Assembly: GCF_013408445.1 (NCBI RefSeq)
Contig: NZ_JACBZL010000001.1
Span: forward strand, 868,001 to 932,000
Source: Corynebacterium tuberculostearicum
GTDB lineage: Bacteria > Actinomycetota > Actinomycetes > Mycobacteriales > Mycobacteriaceae
Direction: 5' to 3'
Length of the DNA stretch: 64,000 nt
How positions within the stretch are numbered: position 1 is the first letter of the stretch; every line of letters starts with the position of its first letter. The notes below the pieces were generated by a model. That model ran no database searches, had not been told where the DNA came from, and saw only the letters and a list, made by a program, of their open reading frames with translations. The position numbers and the translations under genes are program-made. This document shows positions 52,432-61,211 of the stretch, piece after piece.

Positions 52432-53325
52432 ATGACCCGACTTGCTTTGATCGCCACCGGCGGCACGATCGCGTGCACCACCGTGGCCGATGGTTCCCTG
52501 GTTCCCACAATCTCCGGCGCGGACCTTGCCGCTGAAATCGACGCCGAGGTAGTGGAGTTTCGCCAGCTCGACTCGTCCTCTATTACCCTGGCGGACCTCG
52601 ATGAGCTCATTGCGGTGGTCAACGAGCACACCGCGCGCGAGGACATCGGTGGCGTGATCATCACCCATGGCACCGACTCCATGGAGGAAACCGCGCTGGC
52701 GTTGGAGATTTTCTGTGGAGGGGAAAAGCCCATCGTGCTTACGGGCGCGCAGCGCGCCTACGATCACCCCGCGGCGGACGGCCCCACCAATCTGCGGGCT
52801 GCCCGCGAGCTTGCGGCCAGCGGGCACCCTGGGGTTTTCCTCTGCTTTGGCGGTGAGACCATCCCGGCGCGCGGTGCGCGCAAGCGTCACACCAGTGACC
52901 TGCGCGGGTTTGAGTCGCTGCCCGTTCCTGGCACTACCCCTCGGTTGCATCCTGCCCCGCTGGCGTCGCAGCGTATCGAGATCATCCCCGCCTATCCGGG
53001 AGCGGGGCGCCTGCTGGTCGACGCCGTCGTAAACTCCCCCACCACCGGTCTCATTGTGGAGGCCATGGGCTCGGGAAATATGGGCGAGGACATGGGCCGC
53101 GCGCTTGCCGACGCCCTCCACGCCGGCCTCCCCGTCATCATTTCTACCCGCACCCCCTATGGCCCGACGGCGCTGGCTTACGGTGGCGACGGCGGTGGCG
53201 CGAGCCTAGGGAAACGCGGCGCCATCAACGCCGGATGGTTCCGCCCGAGCCAAGCGCGAATCCTGCTCGCGGCGGCGCTGGCCACCGGCACCGATCCGGC
53301 AGAGCTTTTTGCTCAGGAGGGCTAG
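52432..53325 (+). CDS. ansA: L-asparaginase
   Basis: This 297-residue enzyme hydrolyses asparagine to aspartate and ammonia. ATGGTIACT (Thr nucleophile, about residues 8-16) and HGTDSMEETAL (about 81-91, the Thr-Asp pair) are the two active-site motifs; GAQRAYDHPAADGPTN follows. No signal peptide, so cytoplasmic. TAACCT then 7 nt then ATG 52432 suggests a leaderless start. Its stop overlaps the dinB stop. Confidence 0.93.
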   Translation: MTRLALIATGGTIACTTVADGSLVPTISGADLAAEIDAEVVEFRQLDSSSITLADLDELIAVVNEHTAREDIGGVIITHGTDSMEETALALEIFCGGEKPIVLTGAQRAYDHPAADGPTNLRAARELAASGHPGVFLCFGGETIPARGARKRHTSDLRGFESLPVPGTTPRLHPAPLASQRIEIIPAYPGAGRLLVDAVVNSPTTGLIVEAMGSGNMGEDMGRALADALHAGLPVIISTRTPYGPTALAYGGDGGGASLGKRGAINAGWFRPSQARILLAAALATGTDPAELFAQEG

Positions 53326-54710
53326 TCCTCGCTGGTCAGCCAGTCTTGCCAATCCAGCGAGTCGAGCGGGTCTGCTGGCACGAGCGCGGGATCATTAGCC
53401 GCGAAGGATTTGGTGCGGCCAGGACCCGTGGCGCGGGTTTCAAAGCGCACGCTGACTACCCCGTGGCCGGCGCCTTGAATCCAACCGTGGCCGTAATCAG
53501 GGTGGAAAACATCCTGCGTGGCGTGCCACTGGTTATCGGTTTCTTCCTCCACCGTCACCGTAGGCGCTGGAATGGCCGGTGTTGCGTCGTCGCTCACCCC
53601 AGTTTCATAGTCCGTATCCGCCGGTGCAGGGCGCACTATTTCGCGGTCGAGCTCCGGAAAAAGCACGTCTTGGCGAGCGGTCTCTAGCCCGGAATAGCTC
53701 ACCCCTACCAGGCGGATGGGCCCCAGCTCATCGGGGTAGCGGGCAAGCTTGAAGGCGGCGGCGGTGAGCACGGCGGCGTCGTCAGTCGCGTAGGGCAAGG
53801 TGGTCGAGCGCGATTCGATATGAAAATCCGCCATGCGCAGCTTTACCGTTACGGTGCGCGCGCCGCGCCCATCCTTAAGCAACCGGCGGTGCGCACCCTC
53901 CGCCGCGCGAGTGATGGCTGCATCGACCTCAGGGGCGGTCTGCAGGTCTTTCGGGTAGGTGTGCTCGGTAGAAATCTGTTTAGAAATAGCGCGCGGCGCC
54001 ACCTCACGGTCATCAATGCCGCGGGCCAGCTGCCACAGCTGCAGCCCCACCACACTGCCGATGGAAATCTCTACTTCCTTGCGCGTCATCGCCGCTAGCT
54101 GCCCAATGGTTTCTACGCCGATGGACTTGAGCTTCGCCCCAGTCACCGGGCCGACTCCCCACAGCTTGTTCACCGCAAGGGGGTGCAGCATATCTAGCTG
54201 GCGCTCCGCCGGAATAACAAAGGTGCCGTCGGGCTTCGCTTCGCCGGAGCCAATCTTGGCAAATTGTTTGCCCGAGCCCGCCCCAATGGAGCACGGCAGA
54301 CCCGTCTCCTCCCGAATGAGCGCGCGCAGCTCATCCGCCCAGCGCTTGACCTCCTCCGCGCTCGCTCCTTCCAAGGCGGCGGGTTCCATAAAGGCTTCAT
54401 CGATAGAAAGCTGCTCGATAACCTCCACGTGTTGCGCGATGATGCCAAATACGCGCCGCGAGGCTGCTGAATAGACTGCCCGGCGCGGCTGCACCACCAC
54501 CGCGCGAAGTCCAACAAGCTGCTGCGCGCGGTACATCGGCATGGCCGAATGCGCACCGTACACGCGCGCCTCATAGGAGGCGCCGGCCACCACGCCGCGC
54601 CCGCTGGTACCTCCCACCAGGACGGGACGCCCCTGCAGGGTAGGCCGGGTCAGCTGCTCGACGGAGGCGAAAAACGCGTCCATGTCGATGTGTAGAACCC
54701 AGCGTTGCAT
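53322..54710 (-). CDS. dinB: DNA polymerase IV (Y family)
   Basis: This 462-residue translesion polymerase carries LHIDMDAFFASVEQLTRP and QLSIDEAFMEPA (metal-binding acids), the palm/thumb and little-finger domain. Beyond about residue 350 is an actinobacterial-type C-terminal extension (TQDVFHPDYGHGWIQGAGHGVVSVRFETRATGPGRTKSF) of unknown role. A family copy in E. coli is about 350 residues. I saw no SOS box in the short upstream gap. Confidence 0.94.
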   Translation of the reverse strand: MQRWVLHIDMDAFFASVEQLTRPTLQGRPVLVGGTSGRGVVAGASYEARVYGAHSAMPMYRAQQLVGLRAVVVQPRRAVYSAASRRVFGIIAQHVEVIEQLSIDEAFMEPAALEGASAEEVKRWADELRALIREETGLPCSIGAGSGKQFAKIGSGEAKPDGTFVIPAERQLDMLHPLAVNKLWGVGPVTGAKLKSIGVETIGQLAAMTRKEVEISIGSVVGLQLWQLARGIDDREVAPRAISKQISTEHTYPKDLQTAPEVDAAITRAAEGAHRRLLKDGRGARTVTVKLRMADFHIESRSTTLPYATDDAAVLTAAAFKLARYPDELGPIRLVGVSYSGLETARQDVLFPELDREIVRPAPADTDYETGVSDDATPAIPAPTVTVEEETDNQWHATQDVFHPDYGHGWIQGAGHGVVSVRFETRATGPGRTKSFAANDPALVPADPLDSLDWQDWLTSED

Positions 54711-54868
54711 GCGGCCCAGTCTAATAGGCGCACCTCCACATGCACTCCTGGGTGTTTGCGTGCCGTTAATTAAAGCTTTTATTTCTTTCCATCTTCACGT
54801 CACCCACATGCAATATTGCGGCCTTATCTTTTTCGAGGTTATTTCTTGAAGAAAGTATTTCGCTGATT

Positions 54869-55849
54869 ATGAACTCACCCCACGTCATCTTGCGCGGCGT
54901 TAAGCGCGAATTCGCCGATAATACGGGCCTCCACGAGACCGATCTAAGTATCAACCGCGGTGAATTCATCTCTATTCTGGGTCCCTCCGGCTGCGGTAAG
55001 TCCACCCTGTTGCGCTGCATAGCCGGATTAGAAACGCCTGACGCGGGAACCATCTCCTTCGGAGAGATGGAGGTATTTGGTCCACGAACCAACGTGGCCG
55101 TCAATAAGCGCCGGCTGTCTATGGTCTTCCAAGACCTCGCACTGTGGCCGCACATGACGGTGGAAAAGAATATCGAGTTTCCGCTGACCACCCCAGGCAA
55201 TAAGGTGGCGGCAGGCCAGCGGGCCGAGAAAGTCCGCGCCTGCATGGACATGGTGGGCATCGCTTCCAAGGCGAAGGCGCGGCCGAACCAACTTTCCGGT
55301 GGCCAACAGCAGCGCGTTGCCATCGCCCGCGCGTTGGTTTCTAATCCAGATGTCCTGCTTATGGATGAGCCGCTCTCCGCCCTCGACGCCGCGCTGCGCG
55401 TGCAAATCCGCGCAGAGCTCACCCAGCTGGCACAGGAGCTGGGGCTCACGGTCATCTACGTCACGCACGACCAAGCCGAGGCACTTGCCATGTCGGATCG
55501 CGTCGTTGTCATGAACCAGGGCCACATCGAACAATTCGCGGATCCGGTCACCATTTATGAAAAGCCGGCCACCGATTTCATCGCTGGCTTTGTAGGCACC
55601 ATGAATCGCCACCCACAGCTGCCCAATGTGCGTCCAGAAAATCTCACCGTCACCACTGCGGAGGAGGACACCGGCGCCTCCCCGCGCCGGGTCGAGGCGC
55701 AGGTTCTTGGCGCTCACTACATCGGTGGGCGCTACGAGTTGCGCTGCGATGTTCCCGGGTCCGAGGAGCCGTGGGTGGCGTATTCACCGCATCGCTTCAC
55801 TCGCGGCGAGACCGTCTACCTCAACTATCCATCTTCTCTTTCTGCATAG
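54869..55849 (+). CDS. ABC transporter ATP-binding protein (FbpC/PhnT type)
   Basis: This 326-residue ATPase has Walker A GPSGCGKSTLL, signature LSGGQQQRVAIARAL, Walker B VLLMDEPLSALD and switch histidine THDQAEALA, plus a C-terminal TOBE-like domain. It belongs to the iron(III)/2-aminoethylphosphonate/thiamine importer group. A TTTCTT-G-AAGAAA palindrome (54842-54854) lies upstream. No Shine-Dalgarno site is evident. The binding protein follows after 9 nt. Confidence 0.93.
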   Translation: MNSPHVILRGVKREFADNTGLHETDLSINRGEFISILGPSGCGKSTLLRCIAGLETPDAGTISFGEMEVFGPRTNVAVNKRRLSMVFQDLALWPHMTVEKNIEFPLTTPGNKVAAGQRAEKVRACMDMVGIASKAKARPNQLSGGQQQRVAIARALVSNPDVLLMDEPLSALDAALRVQIRAELTQLAQELGLTVIYVTHDQAEALAMSDRVVVMNQGHIEQFADPVTIYEKPATDFIAGFVGTMNRHPQLPNVRPENLTVTTAEEDTGASPRRVEAQVLGAHYIGGRYELRCDVPGSEEPWVAYSPHRFTRGETVYLNYPSSLSA

Positions 55850-55858
55850 GAGCCACAA

Positions 55859-56920
55859 ATGTTTACCAAGAAGTTCACCGCCACCATCGCCACCACCGCT
55901 GCTGGTGCGCTCGCCTTGACCGGTTGCGGATCCGTCGAGGACAGCGCCGATACCGCCACCGACCAGTCCACCTCTTCTGCCGAAAAGTGGCAGGCACCTG
56001 AAGGCCTGTCCGGCGAGGTGGATTACTACTCGGCTAACCCGCAGGGGCTTACCGACGCCCTCGTGGAGGCCTTCGAAGAAAAGACCGACGTCCACGTCAA
56101 CGTCTTTGCCGATACCACCGGCAAGATCACCGCCAAGCTCAAGGCCGAGGAAGCCAACCCGCAGGCTGACGTGGTCTACCTCGCCTCCTGGGCGGCAGCT
56201 AGCAAGCAGGAAAAGTCCGGCGCTCTTGAAAAGTACACGCCGGAGGGAGCGGACAAGATTGAGTCCAAGTGGGCGTCGGAAAGCGGGGCGTTTACCGGCC
56301 GCGATGGTTCGGCCCTAGCGCTGGTAACCAACACCAACGTCGTGGACGAGGCCCCGAAGGACTGGGAGGACCTCACCGATGAAAAGTACAAGGACCAAAT
56401 CATCATGCCGGACCCGCGCGAATCCGGTACCGCAGCCGACCTCATCGCGGCCATGGTAGATCAGTGGGGCGAGGAGAAGACCTGGGATCTCTTTGACAAG
56501 CTCTTTGACAACGGCATGATCGTCCAAGGCGCCAATGGCCCAGCGCTGGACCAGGTCACCTCCGGCTCCCGCGGCATCGTCCTCGGCGGCGTGGACTACT
56601 CCGCATACTCCGCGCAGAAGAAGGGCGAGCCGCTCGAGGTTGCTATCCCAACCTCCGGCACCACGGTTACCCCGCGCCCAGTCATGATCCTCAAGTCCTC
56701 CGATAACAAGGAAGCCGCAGAGGCATTCGTGGACTTCATGTTCTCCGATGAGGCGCAGGAGATCTCGGCCTCCAAGAACATGATCCCGGCTAATAAGGAC
56801 ATCGCTCCAAAGAATGGCCCGAAGCTGGATGAGATTAAGACCCTCAACGATGACCTCGATGGCCTGGTTTCTCAGTCCAAGGACATCAAGGAAACCTTTG
56901 CTAAGCGCTACCTGAAGTAA
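55859..56920 (+). CDS. ABC transporter substrate-binding lipoprotein
   Basis: This 353-residue binding protein is a lipoprotein (lipobox LTGC, Cys about residue 22) of the class that includes FbpA and PhnS-like proteins. It lacks the paired tyrosines (YY) that bind ferric iron in FbpA, showing only VDYSAYSA at the corresponding area. Phosphonate, phosphate-ester or another anion is thus more likely than iron (inference). It is followed by the permease 4 nt later. Confidence 0.88.
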   Translation: MFTKKFTATIATTAAGALALTGCGSVEDSADTATDQSTSSAEKWQAPEGLSGEVDYYSANPQGLTDALVEAFEEKTDVHVNVFADTTGKITAKLKAEEANPQADVVYLASWAAASKQEKSGALEKYTPEGADKIESKWASESGAFTGRDGSALALVTNTNVVDEAPKDWEDLTDEKYKDQIIMPDPRESGTAADLIAAMVDQWGEEKTWDLFDKLFDNGMIVQGANGPALDQVTSGSRGIVLGGVDYSAYSAQKKGEPLEVAIPTSGTTVTPRPVMILKSSDNKEAAEAFVDFMFSDEAQEISASKNMIPANKDIAPKNGPKLDEIKTLNDDLDGLVSQSKDIKETFAKRYLK

Positions 56921-56923
56921 CCG

Positions 56924-58588
56924 ATGAGCTCCACCACCACTCCCCAACGTCGCCTTGGGATCTACGGGGTCCTTCTCATCTTGCTTGTCCTCGTCGCCGC
57001 GCCGCTAGCCTCCGTGCTGGTCAACGCGGCCGTGGGCTACCACGATGAGCCCTCAGCCCTAGGCAGCATTGTCCAACCGGGCATGCTGCACATCCTTGGC
57101 AATACCGTCCTGCTCTCCGTGCTGGTCGTGGCTTTTGCCACGCTCATGGCCGCGCCGCTCGCCTTCCTCCGTTCGTGGACGCGGTTTAGCAGGGCCAATT
57201 GGATCGAGATCGTCATCATGATCCCGTTTATGACCCCACCCTTTGCGGCAGCGATGGCGTGGATGGATTTCACCCGCCGCGGTGGTGTGGCCGAGATGCT
57301 GCTCGGCCACGGCGCCGGCAAGCTCGCCCACGATGCCATCTACTCGGTGTGGGGAATGGCCTTCATCATGGCCGCGGAGCTCTTTCCATTCTTGTACCTC
57401 ATCCTGCGCACCTGCCTGAATTCCATTCCGGCGTCCACGCTGGAGATGGCACAGATAGCCGGCGCGAGCCGCTGGCAACAAGCCGTGCGCATCATCGCTC
57501 CGAACATAATCGGCCCCTTTTCCCTCGGCGCGCTGATTATCTTCATTAAGGCCGCCGGCGAGTTTGGCACCCCAGTCACGCTTGGCAACGCCATTGGCTA
57601 CAAGGTGCTCGTCTCCTCCATCTATGAAGACGTCACCATCGACCCCCTCGATTTTTCCAGCGCCGCTGCCTCCTCGTCGGTGCTCTTTGCCATCGGCGTG
57701 GCCGCCTGGGCTTTCCAACAGTGGATTTCACGCCGCGACCTCTCCGGCGGTGGCCGAGTAAGCCGCCCCGTACATATCCGCCTCGGCTCGGTCGGCACCG
57801 TCTTCGGCGCTGTGGTGACCGCAATAATCTTCATGGCCGCGGTGGTCATCCCCTACCTTTCCATCACTTTGGCCGCGATGACCATTCTGCGCTCGGCCCC
57901 GCCTACGCCTAATAACCTGACCTTCGATTACTTTTCCATCGTTGTGCAGATGCCCACCGCTCAAGAGGCACTTGTTCGCTCCATCGGACTAGGCGCCCTT
58001 GGCGCGACCACCGCCGTTGCTCTCGGCGTCCTCGTCACGGTACTCACCCGCCGCCAAAGCACCATTACCGCAAAATTCAGCGATTTCTTGGCTATCGCCC
58101 CCGACACCGTTCCCGGCATTGTCCTGGCCATTGGATTTATTTTGCTGTGGAACTCTCCCTGGCTGCCATGGTCGCCCTACGGCACTATGGGCATGCTAGT
58201 TATGGCCTTCACCGTGCTCTTTTTGCCCATGGCCATCCAAAACATCAAGGCTTCAGCAGACTCCGTCTCCCCTACCGTCTACGAGGCCGCTGCTATTTCC
58301 GGCTCCTCCACTCTGCATACCTTTGGGCGCATCACCCTGCCACTGCTTGCCCCTGGCATCTTCGCTGGCTGGCTCCTCGCCTTCTTCGTAGGCATCCGCG
58401 AGCTGGTCATGTCCTCACTCATTCGCCCGAGCCAAGTCAACCTCTTGGCTCCGTGGATCATGAACCAATTCGATCAAGGCCACCGTGCCGAGGCCATGGC
58501 CATGACGCTCATCGGCGTCGGAACCTCCACCGTTGTCTTGGTAGCTATCACCTGGTGGCAAAACCGAAAGGCCGCACATGCCCGCTAG
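56924..58588 (+). CDS. ABC transporter permease, two fused halves
   Basis: This 554-residue membrane protein has about 12 helices and two EAA loops: STLEMAQIAGASRWQQAVRI (about 170-190) and PTVYEAAAISGSSTLHTFGRI (about 445-465). One chain thus supplies both permease halves, as in FbpB and ThiP. It follows its binding protein and overlaps the metallophosphoesterase start by 11 nt. Confidence 0.9.
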   Translation: MSSTTTPQRRLGIYGVLLILLVLVAAPLASVLVNAAVGYHDEPSALGSIVQPGMLHILGNTVLLSVLVVAFATLMAAPLAFLRSWTRFSRANWIEIVIMIPFMTPPFAAAMAWMDFTRRGGVAEMLLGHGAGKLAHDAIYSVWGMAFIMAAELFPFLYLILRTCLNSIPASTLEMAQIAGASRWQQAVRIIAPNIIGPFSLGALIIFIKAAGEFGTPVTLGNAIGYKVLVSSIYEDVTIDPLDFSSAAASSSVLFAIGVAAWAFQQWISRRDLSGGGRVSRPVHIRLGSVGTVFGAVVTAIIFMAAVVIPYLSITLAAMTILRSAPPTPNNLTFDYFSIVVQMPTAQEALVRSIGLGALGATTAVALGVLVTVLTRRQSTITAKFSDFLAIAPDTVPGIVLAIGFILLWNSPWLPWSPYGTMGMLVMAFTVLFLPMAIQNIKASADSVSPTVYEAAAISGSSTLHTFGRITLPLLAPGIFAGWLLAFFVGIRELVMSSLIRPSQVNLLAPWIMNQFDQGHRAEAMAMTLIGVGTSTVVLVAITWWQNRKAAHAR

Positions 58589-59201
58589 CATTTTTGTCTT
58601 TGCCGATCTGCACCTAGGCCGCCCGGGCGCCCCTGGGCTGGACTGGGCCCTGCAAGAACTCGAAGTTGCCGCCAATAGTGGAGCCACGGCGTGCGTATGC
58701 TTGGGCGATATCATTGACCGCAACGCTGAGGCGTCCGAATTCGTGCCCCAGGCCCGCGCCGTAATGGCCCACGCTGCCACACTGTTCGGCGAGGTCCACT
58801 TCATTTCCGGCAACCACGATACCCACCACAATCTGGACTTCCCGCCCGAGGTCACGGTCCACGGCACGCAGGTGCACTCCTTTCGCATAGGAAACACCAC
58901 GGTTCTAACCGCAGCGGTGGCCACCGATCCGGACCCGCGCCGACTCCAGCTTCCGCCGCGCCCGAGCGACGGCCCCGTCCTCGGCCTCCTACATTCTTCC
59001 GTCACCGGTGAGTTTTCTAAAGGCACCTGCCTGCCGCTTTCCGTGGCTGAGCTACAGGCCAGCGAGGCCGATGCCTGGATCCTTGGGCACGTCCACACCC
59101 CGCACACGCTTGCCGACGCCCCCTTCATCGGCTGGGTCGGCATGGGCCACGGCTTACTCTTCGACCCCGATACGTGCCACGTCACACGTTTGCCTAGCTA
59201 G
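58578..59201 (+). CDS. Metallophosphoesterase coupled to the ABC importer
   Basis: This 207-residue calcineurin-like phosphoesterase has all five motifs: VFADLHLGRP, CVCLGDIIDRN, ISGNHDTHHN, LHSS and LGHVHTPH. It is cytoplasmic. Its start overlaps the permease end, so it is translated with the importer, which suggests hydrolysis of an imported phosphate ester or phosphodiester. The substrate is not readable from sequence. Confidence 0.86.
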   Translation: MPASIFVFADLHLGRPGAPGLDWALQELEVAANSGATACVCLGDIIDRNAEASEFVPQARAVMAHAATLFGEVHFISGNHDTHHNLDFPPEVTVHGTQVHSFRIGNTTVLTAAVATDPDPRRLQLPPRPSDGPVLGLLHSSVTGEFSKGTCLPLSVAELQASEADAWILGHVHTPHTLADAPFIGWVGMGHGLLFDPDTCHVTRLPS

Positions 59202-59231
59202 ATCCGTTCCCCACAAAGTGCCACTGCACGC

Positions 59232-59260
59232 TTGCTTGCATGCAAGCTTGCATGCAAGAT
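59232..59260 (+). promoter_or_regulatory. gntR promoter with two tandem perfect palindromes
   Basis: CTTGCATGCAAG occurs twice back to back (59235-59246 and 59247-59258). They fill the spacer between -35 TTGCTT (59232-59237) and -10 CAAGAT (59255-59260; 17-bp spacing), 6 nt before ATG 59267. This geometry is expected for autorepression by the GntR protein encoded downstream. Confidence 0.7.
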
Positions 59261-59266
59261 GGATGC

Positions 59267-59911
59267 ATGTCCAATGAACGAATGCAGCCCGCCGCGGAGC
59301 GCGCCTATGACTTCGTCAAAGAGAAGATCATTGACGGCTCCTTCGAGCCCTCGCAGATGCTTTCCGAGGCCTCCCTGGCTACCGAAATGGGAATTAGCCG
59401 CACCCCGATGCACGAGGCTTTCCTGCGCCTAGAGGTCGAAGGCTTTCTGCAGCTCTACCCCAGGCGGGGTGCGCTCATCGTGCCGATCAGCCCGCAAGAA
59501 ATCCGCGAGGTCTATGAGGCACGCTTGCTCGTGGATAGGCACTGTGCTGAAAAGATCTGCGCAATGTCTGATGCCGAGCGCGCGGACATCGCTGATCAGC
59601 TAGATGCGACCATCGCGGAGCAGGACACTGCGTTGGATGGCGCAGACCTGCATGCCTATACGCATCTTGATGCGCGTTTCCACCAGATCATCATGGATGG
59701 CGGTGCCAATAGCCTGCTGGCCGGGCTGGGACACCAGCTGCGCGAACGCCAGCAGCGTTTTACCGCCACGGCCATTGGCCGCAACGTGGCTCGCGCCCGC
59801 ACCTTCGTGGATCAGCACCGCACGCTTGCCGATGCCCTCCGCACCGGCGACCTCGACGCCTACCTTTCCGCATTGGACACCCACCTAACCAACTCGAGGA
59901 ATCAACTATGA
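59267..59911 (+). CDS. GntR-family (FCD) transcriptional regulator
   Basis: This 214-residue FadR-subfamily regulator has an N-terminal winged helix (YDFVKEKIIDGSFEPSQMLSEASLATEMGISRTPMHEAFLRLEVEGFLQLYPRRG) and a helical FCD effector domain with metal-ligand-like DARFHQIIM. The start at 59267 is chosen because of its position relative to the -10; earlier in-frame methionines fall in the operator. It overlaps the MFS gene by 4 nt, so it likely controls that transporter. Confidence 0.9.
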   Translation: MSNERMQPAAERAYDFVKEKIIDGSFEPSQMLSEASLATEMGISRTPMHEAFLRLEVEGFLQLYPRRGALIVPISPQEIREVYEARLLVDRHCAEKICAMSDAERADIADQLDATIAEQDTALDGADLHAYTHLDARFHQIIMDGGANSLLAGLGHQLRERQQRFTATAIGRNVARARTFVDQHRTLADALRTGDLDAYLSALDTHLTNSRNQL

Positions 59912-61140
59912 CCGAAAAGTTTGCCAAACACTCATGGTTTCCCGTCGCTGGCAGCATGGTCGCTGTCGCGTGGGGCGGCAATGAGTTCACCCCTCTCCTA
60001 GTCATGTACCGCGAGGAGTCACACTTCTCGCAGGTCACCGTCAATGGCCTCTTGGCCGCCTACGTGCTCGGCATCGTGCCTGCGCTGCTGATTTCTGGCC
60101 CACTTTCGGACTACATTGGCCGCCGCCCCACGATGCTGCCTGCCGCACCACTATCGCTGCTCGGTTCCTTCCTTTTGTCCATCGCACCGAACGAGCCACT
60201 CGTCATCGCCGTGGGCCGCATCATGTGCGGCTTGGCTTTGGGCATCGTCATGGCGGTCGGCTCCACGTGGGTGGCAGAGCTCATCACCCGCGCCGGCGGC
60301 GATCCTGCCGCCGGCCCGCGCCACGCCTCCATGTGCCTGACATTAGGCTTCCTCATCGGCGCCGGCCTCGCATCGGTGCTGGCCCAGTGGGGTCCGTGGC
60401 CGACCCACTTGGCGTATATCCTGCACATCCTCCTCACCGTTGCCACCGCTATCTGGCTGATGAAGACCCCGGAAACCCGCCCGCCGCGTGGCGCTACGGT
60501 AAAAGACACCTTCCTTGACTTAAGCATCCGCGACATGCTGCGCATGCTGCACATTCCCTCCGCAGCGCACCACCGCTTCGTGCGCATTGTTCTGCCGGTC
60601 GCCCCGTGGGTCTTCGGCTGCGCTGGCGCCGCCTATGCCCTCCTGCCCCAGCTTCTGTCCGAGTCCGCTGGCGATGCCCCCATCGCTTTTTCCGGCCTGA
60701 TGACCGTTATCACCTTGGGCTGCGGCGTTGGCATCCAGATGCTCGGCAAGGTTATCGATACCAGCCGCTCGGCCCGCGCATCCGCAGTCGCCATGGGCGT
60801 TATCACCGTGGGCACCATCCTCGGCGCGGTTGCCTCCCATACTCGCTCCCTGCCGCTCGGCATCGCCGGCGCAGCGGTCATGGGTGCAGGCTACGGCCTC
60901 GCCCTTGTCGCCGGTCTCTCCGAGGTCCAGCGCATCGCCCGTGCCGAAGAACTCGCCGGACTCACCGCCGTGTACTACTCGGTCTCCTATACCGGCTTCT
61001 TCATCCCCATGGCCTTCAGCGCACTCGCGCCGCTGCTCGGCTTTACCACCCTATTCCTCATTGGCGCCGTGCTCGCACTGTGCTGCCTCGTTAACGTCGT
61101 CCTCGGCTGGCGTGCTCACCTGCCCGGCCCGGTCCGTTAA
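59908..61140 (+). CDS. MFS transporter controlled by the adjacent GntR
   Basis: This 410-residue major-facilitator protein has about 12 helices, a loop motif GPLSDYIGRRPTMLP between helices 2 and 3, and a long central loop (TPETRPPRGATVKDTF). Translation starts inside the gntR stop (ATGA). It ends at a strong terminator. The substrate is unknown; linkage to the phosphoesterase cluster is by proximity only. Confidence 0.86.
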   Translation: MTEKFAKHSWFPVAGSMVAVAWGGNEFTPLLVMYREESHFSQVTVNGLLAAYVLGIVPALLISGPLSDYIGRRPTMLPAAPLSLLGSFLLSIAPNEPLVIAVGRIMCGLALGIVMAVGSTWVAELITRAGGDPAAGPRHASMCLTLGFLIGAGLASVLAQWGPWPTHLAYILHILLTVATAIWLMKTPETRPPRGATVKDTFLDLSIRDMLRMLHIPSAAHHRFVRIVLPVAPWVFGCAGAAYALLPQLLSESAGDAPIAFSGLMTVITLGCGVGIQMLGKVIDTSRSARASAVAMGVITVGTILGAVASHTRSLPLGIAGAAVMGAGYGLALVAGLSEVQRIARAEELAGLTAVYYSVSYTGFFIPMAFSALAPLLGFTTLFLIGAVLALCCLVNVVLGWRAHLPGPVR

Positions 61141-61160
61141 GTCCTATCACTCATAAAAAA

Positions 61161-61185
61161 TTGCCCAGCCGCACTGGCTGGGCAA
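61161..61185. terminator. Bidirectional terminator
   Basis: TTGCCCAGCC and GGCTGGGCAA form a perfect 10-bp stem with a 5-nt loop (GCACT), flanked by AAAAAA on one side and TCATTTTTT on the other. It serves both the MFS gene and the convergent ileS. Confidence 0.88.
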
Positions 61186-61211
61186 TCATTTTTTCGGTGG
61201 CAACGTACGCG

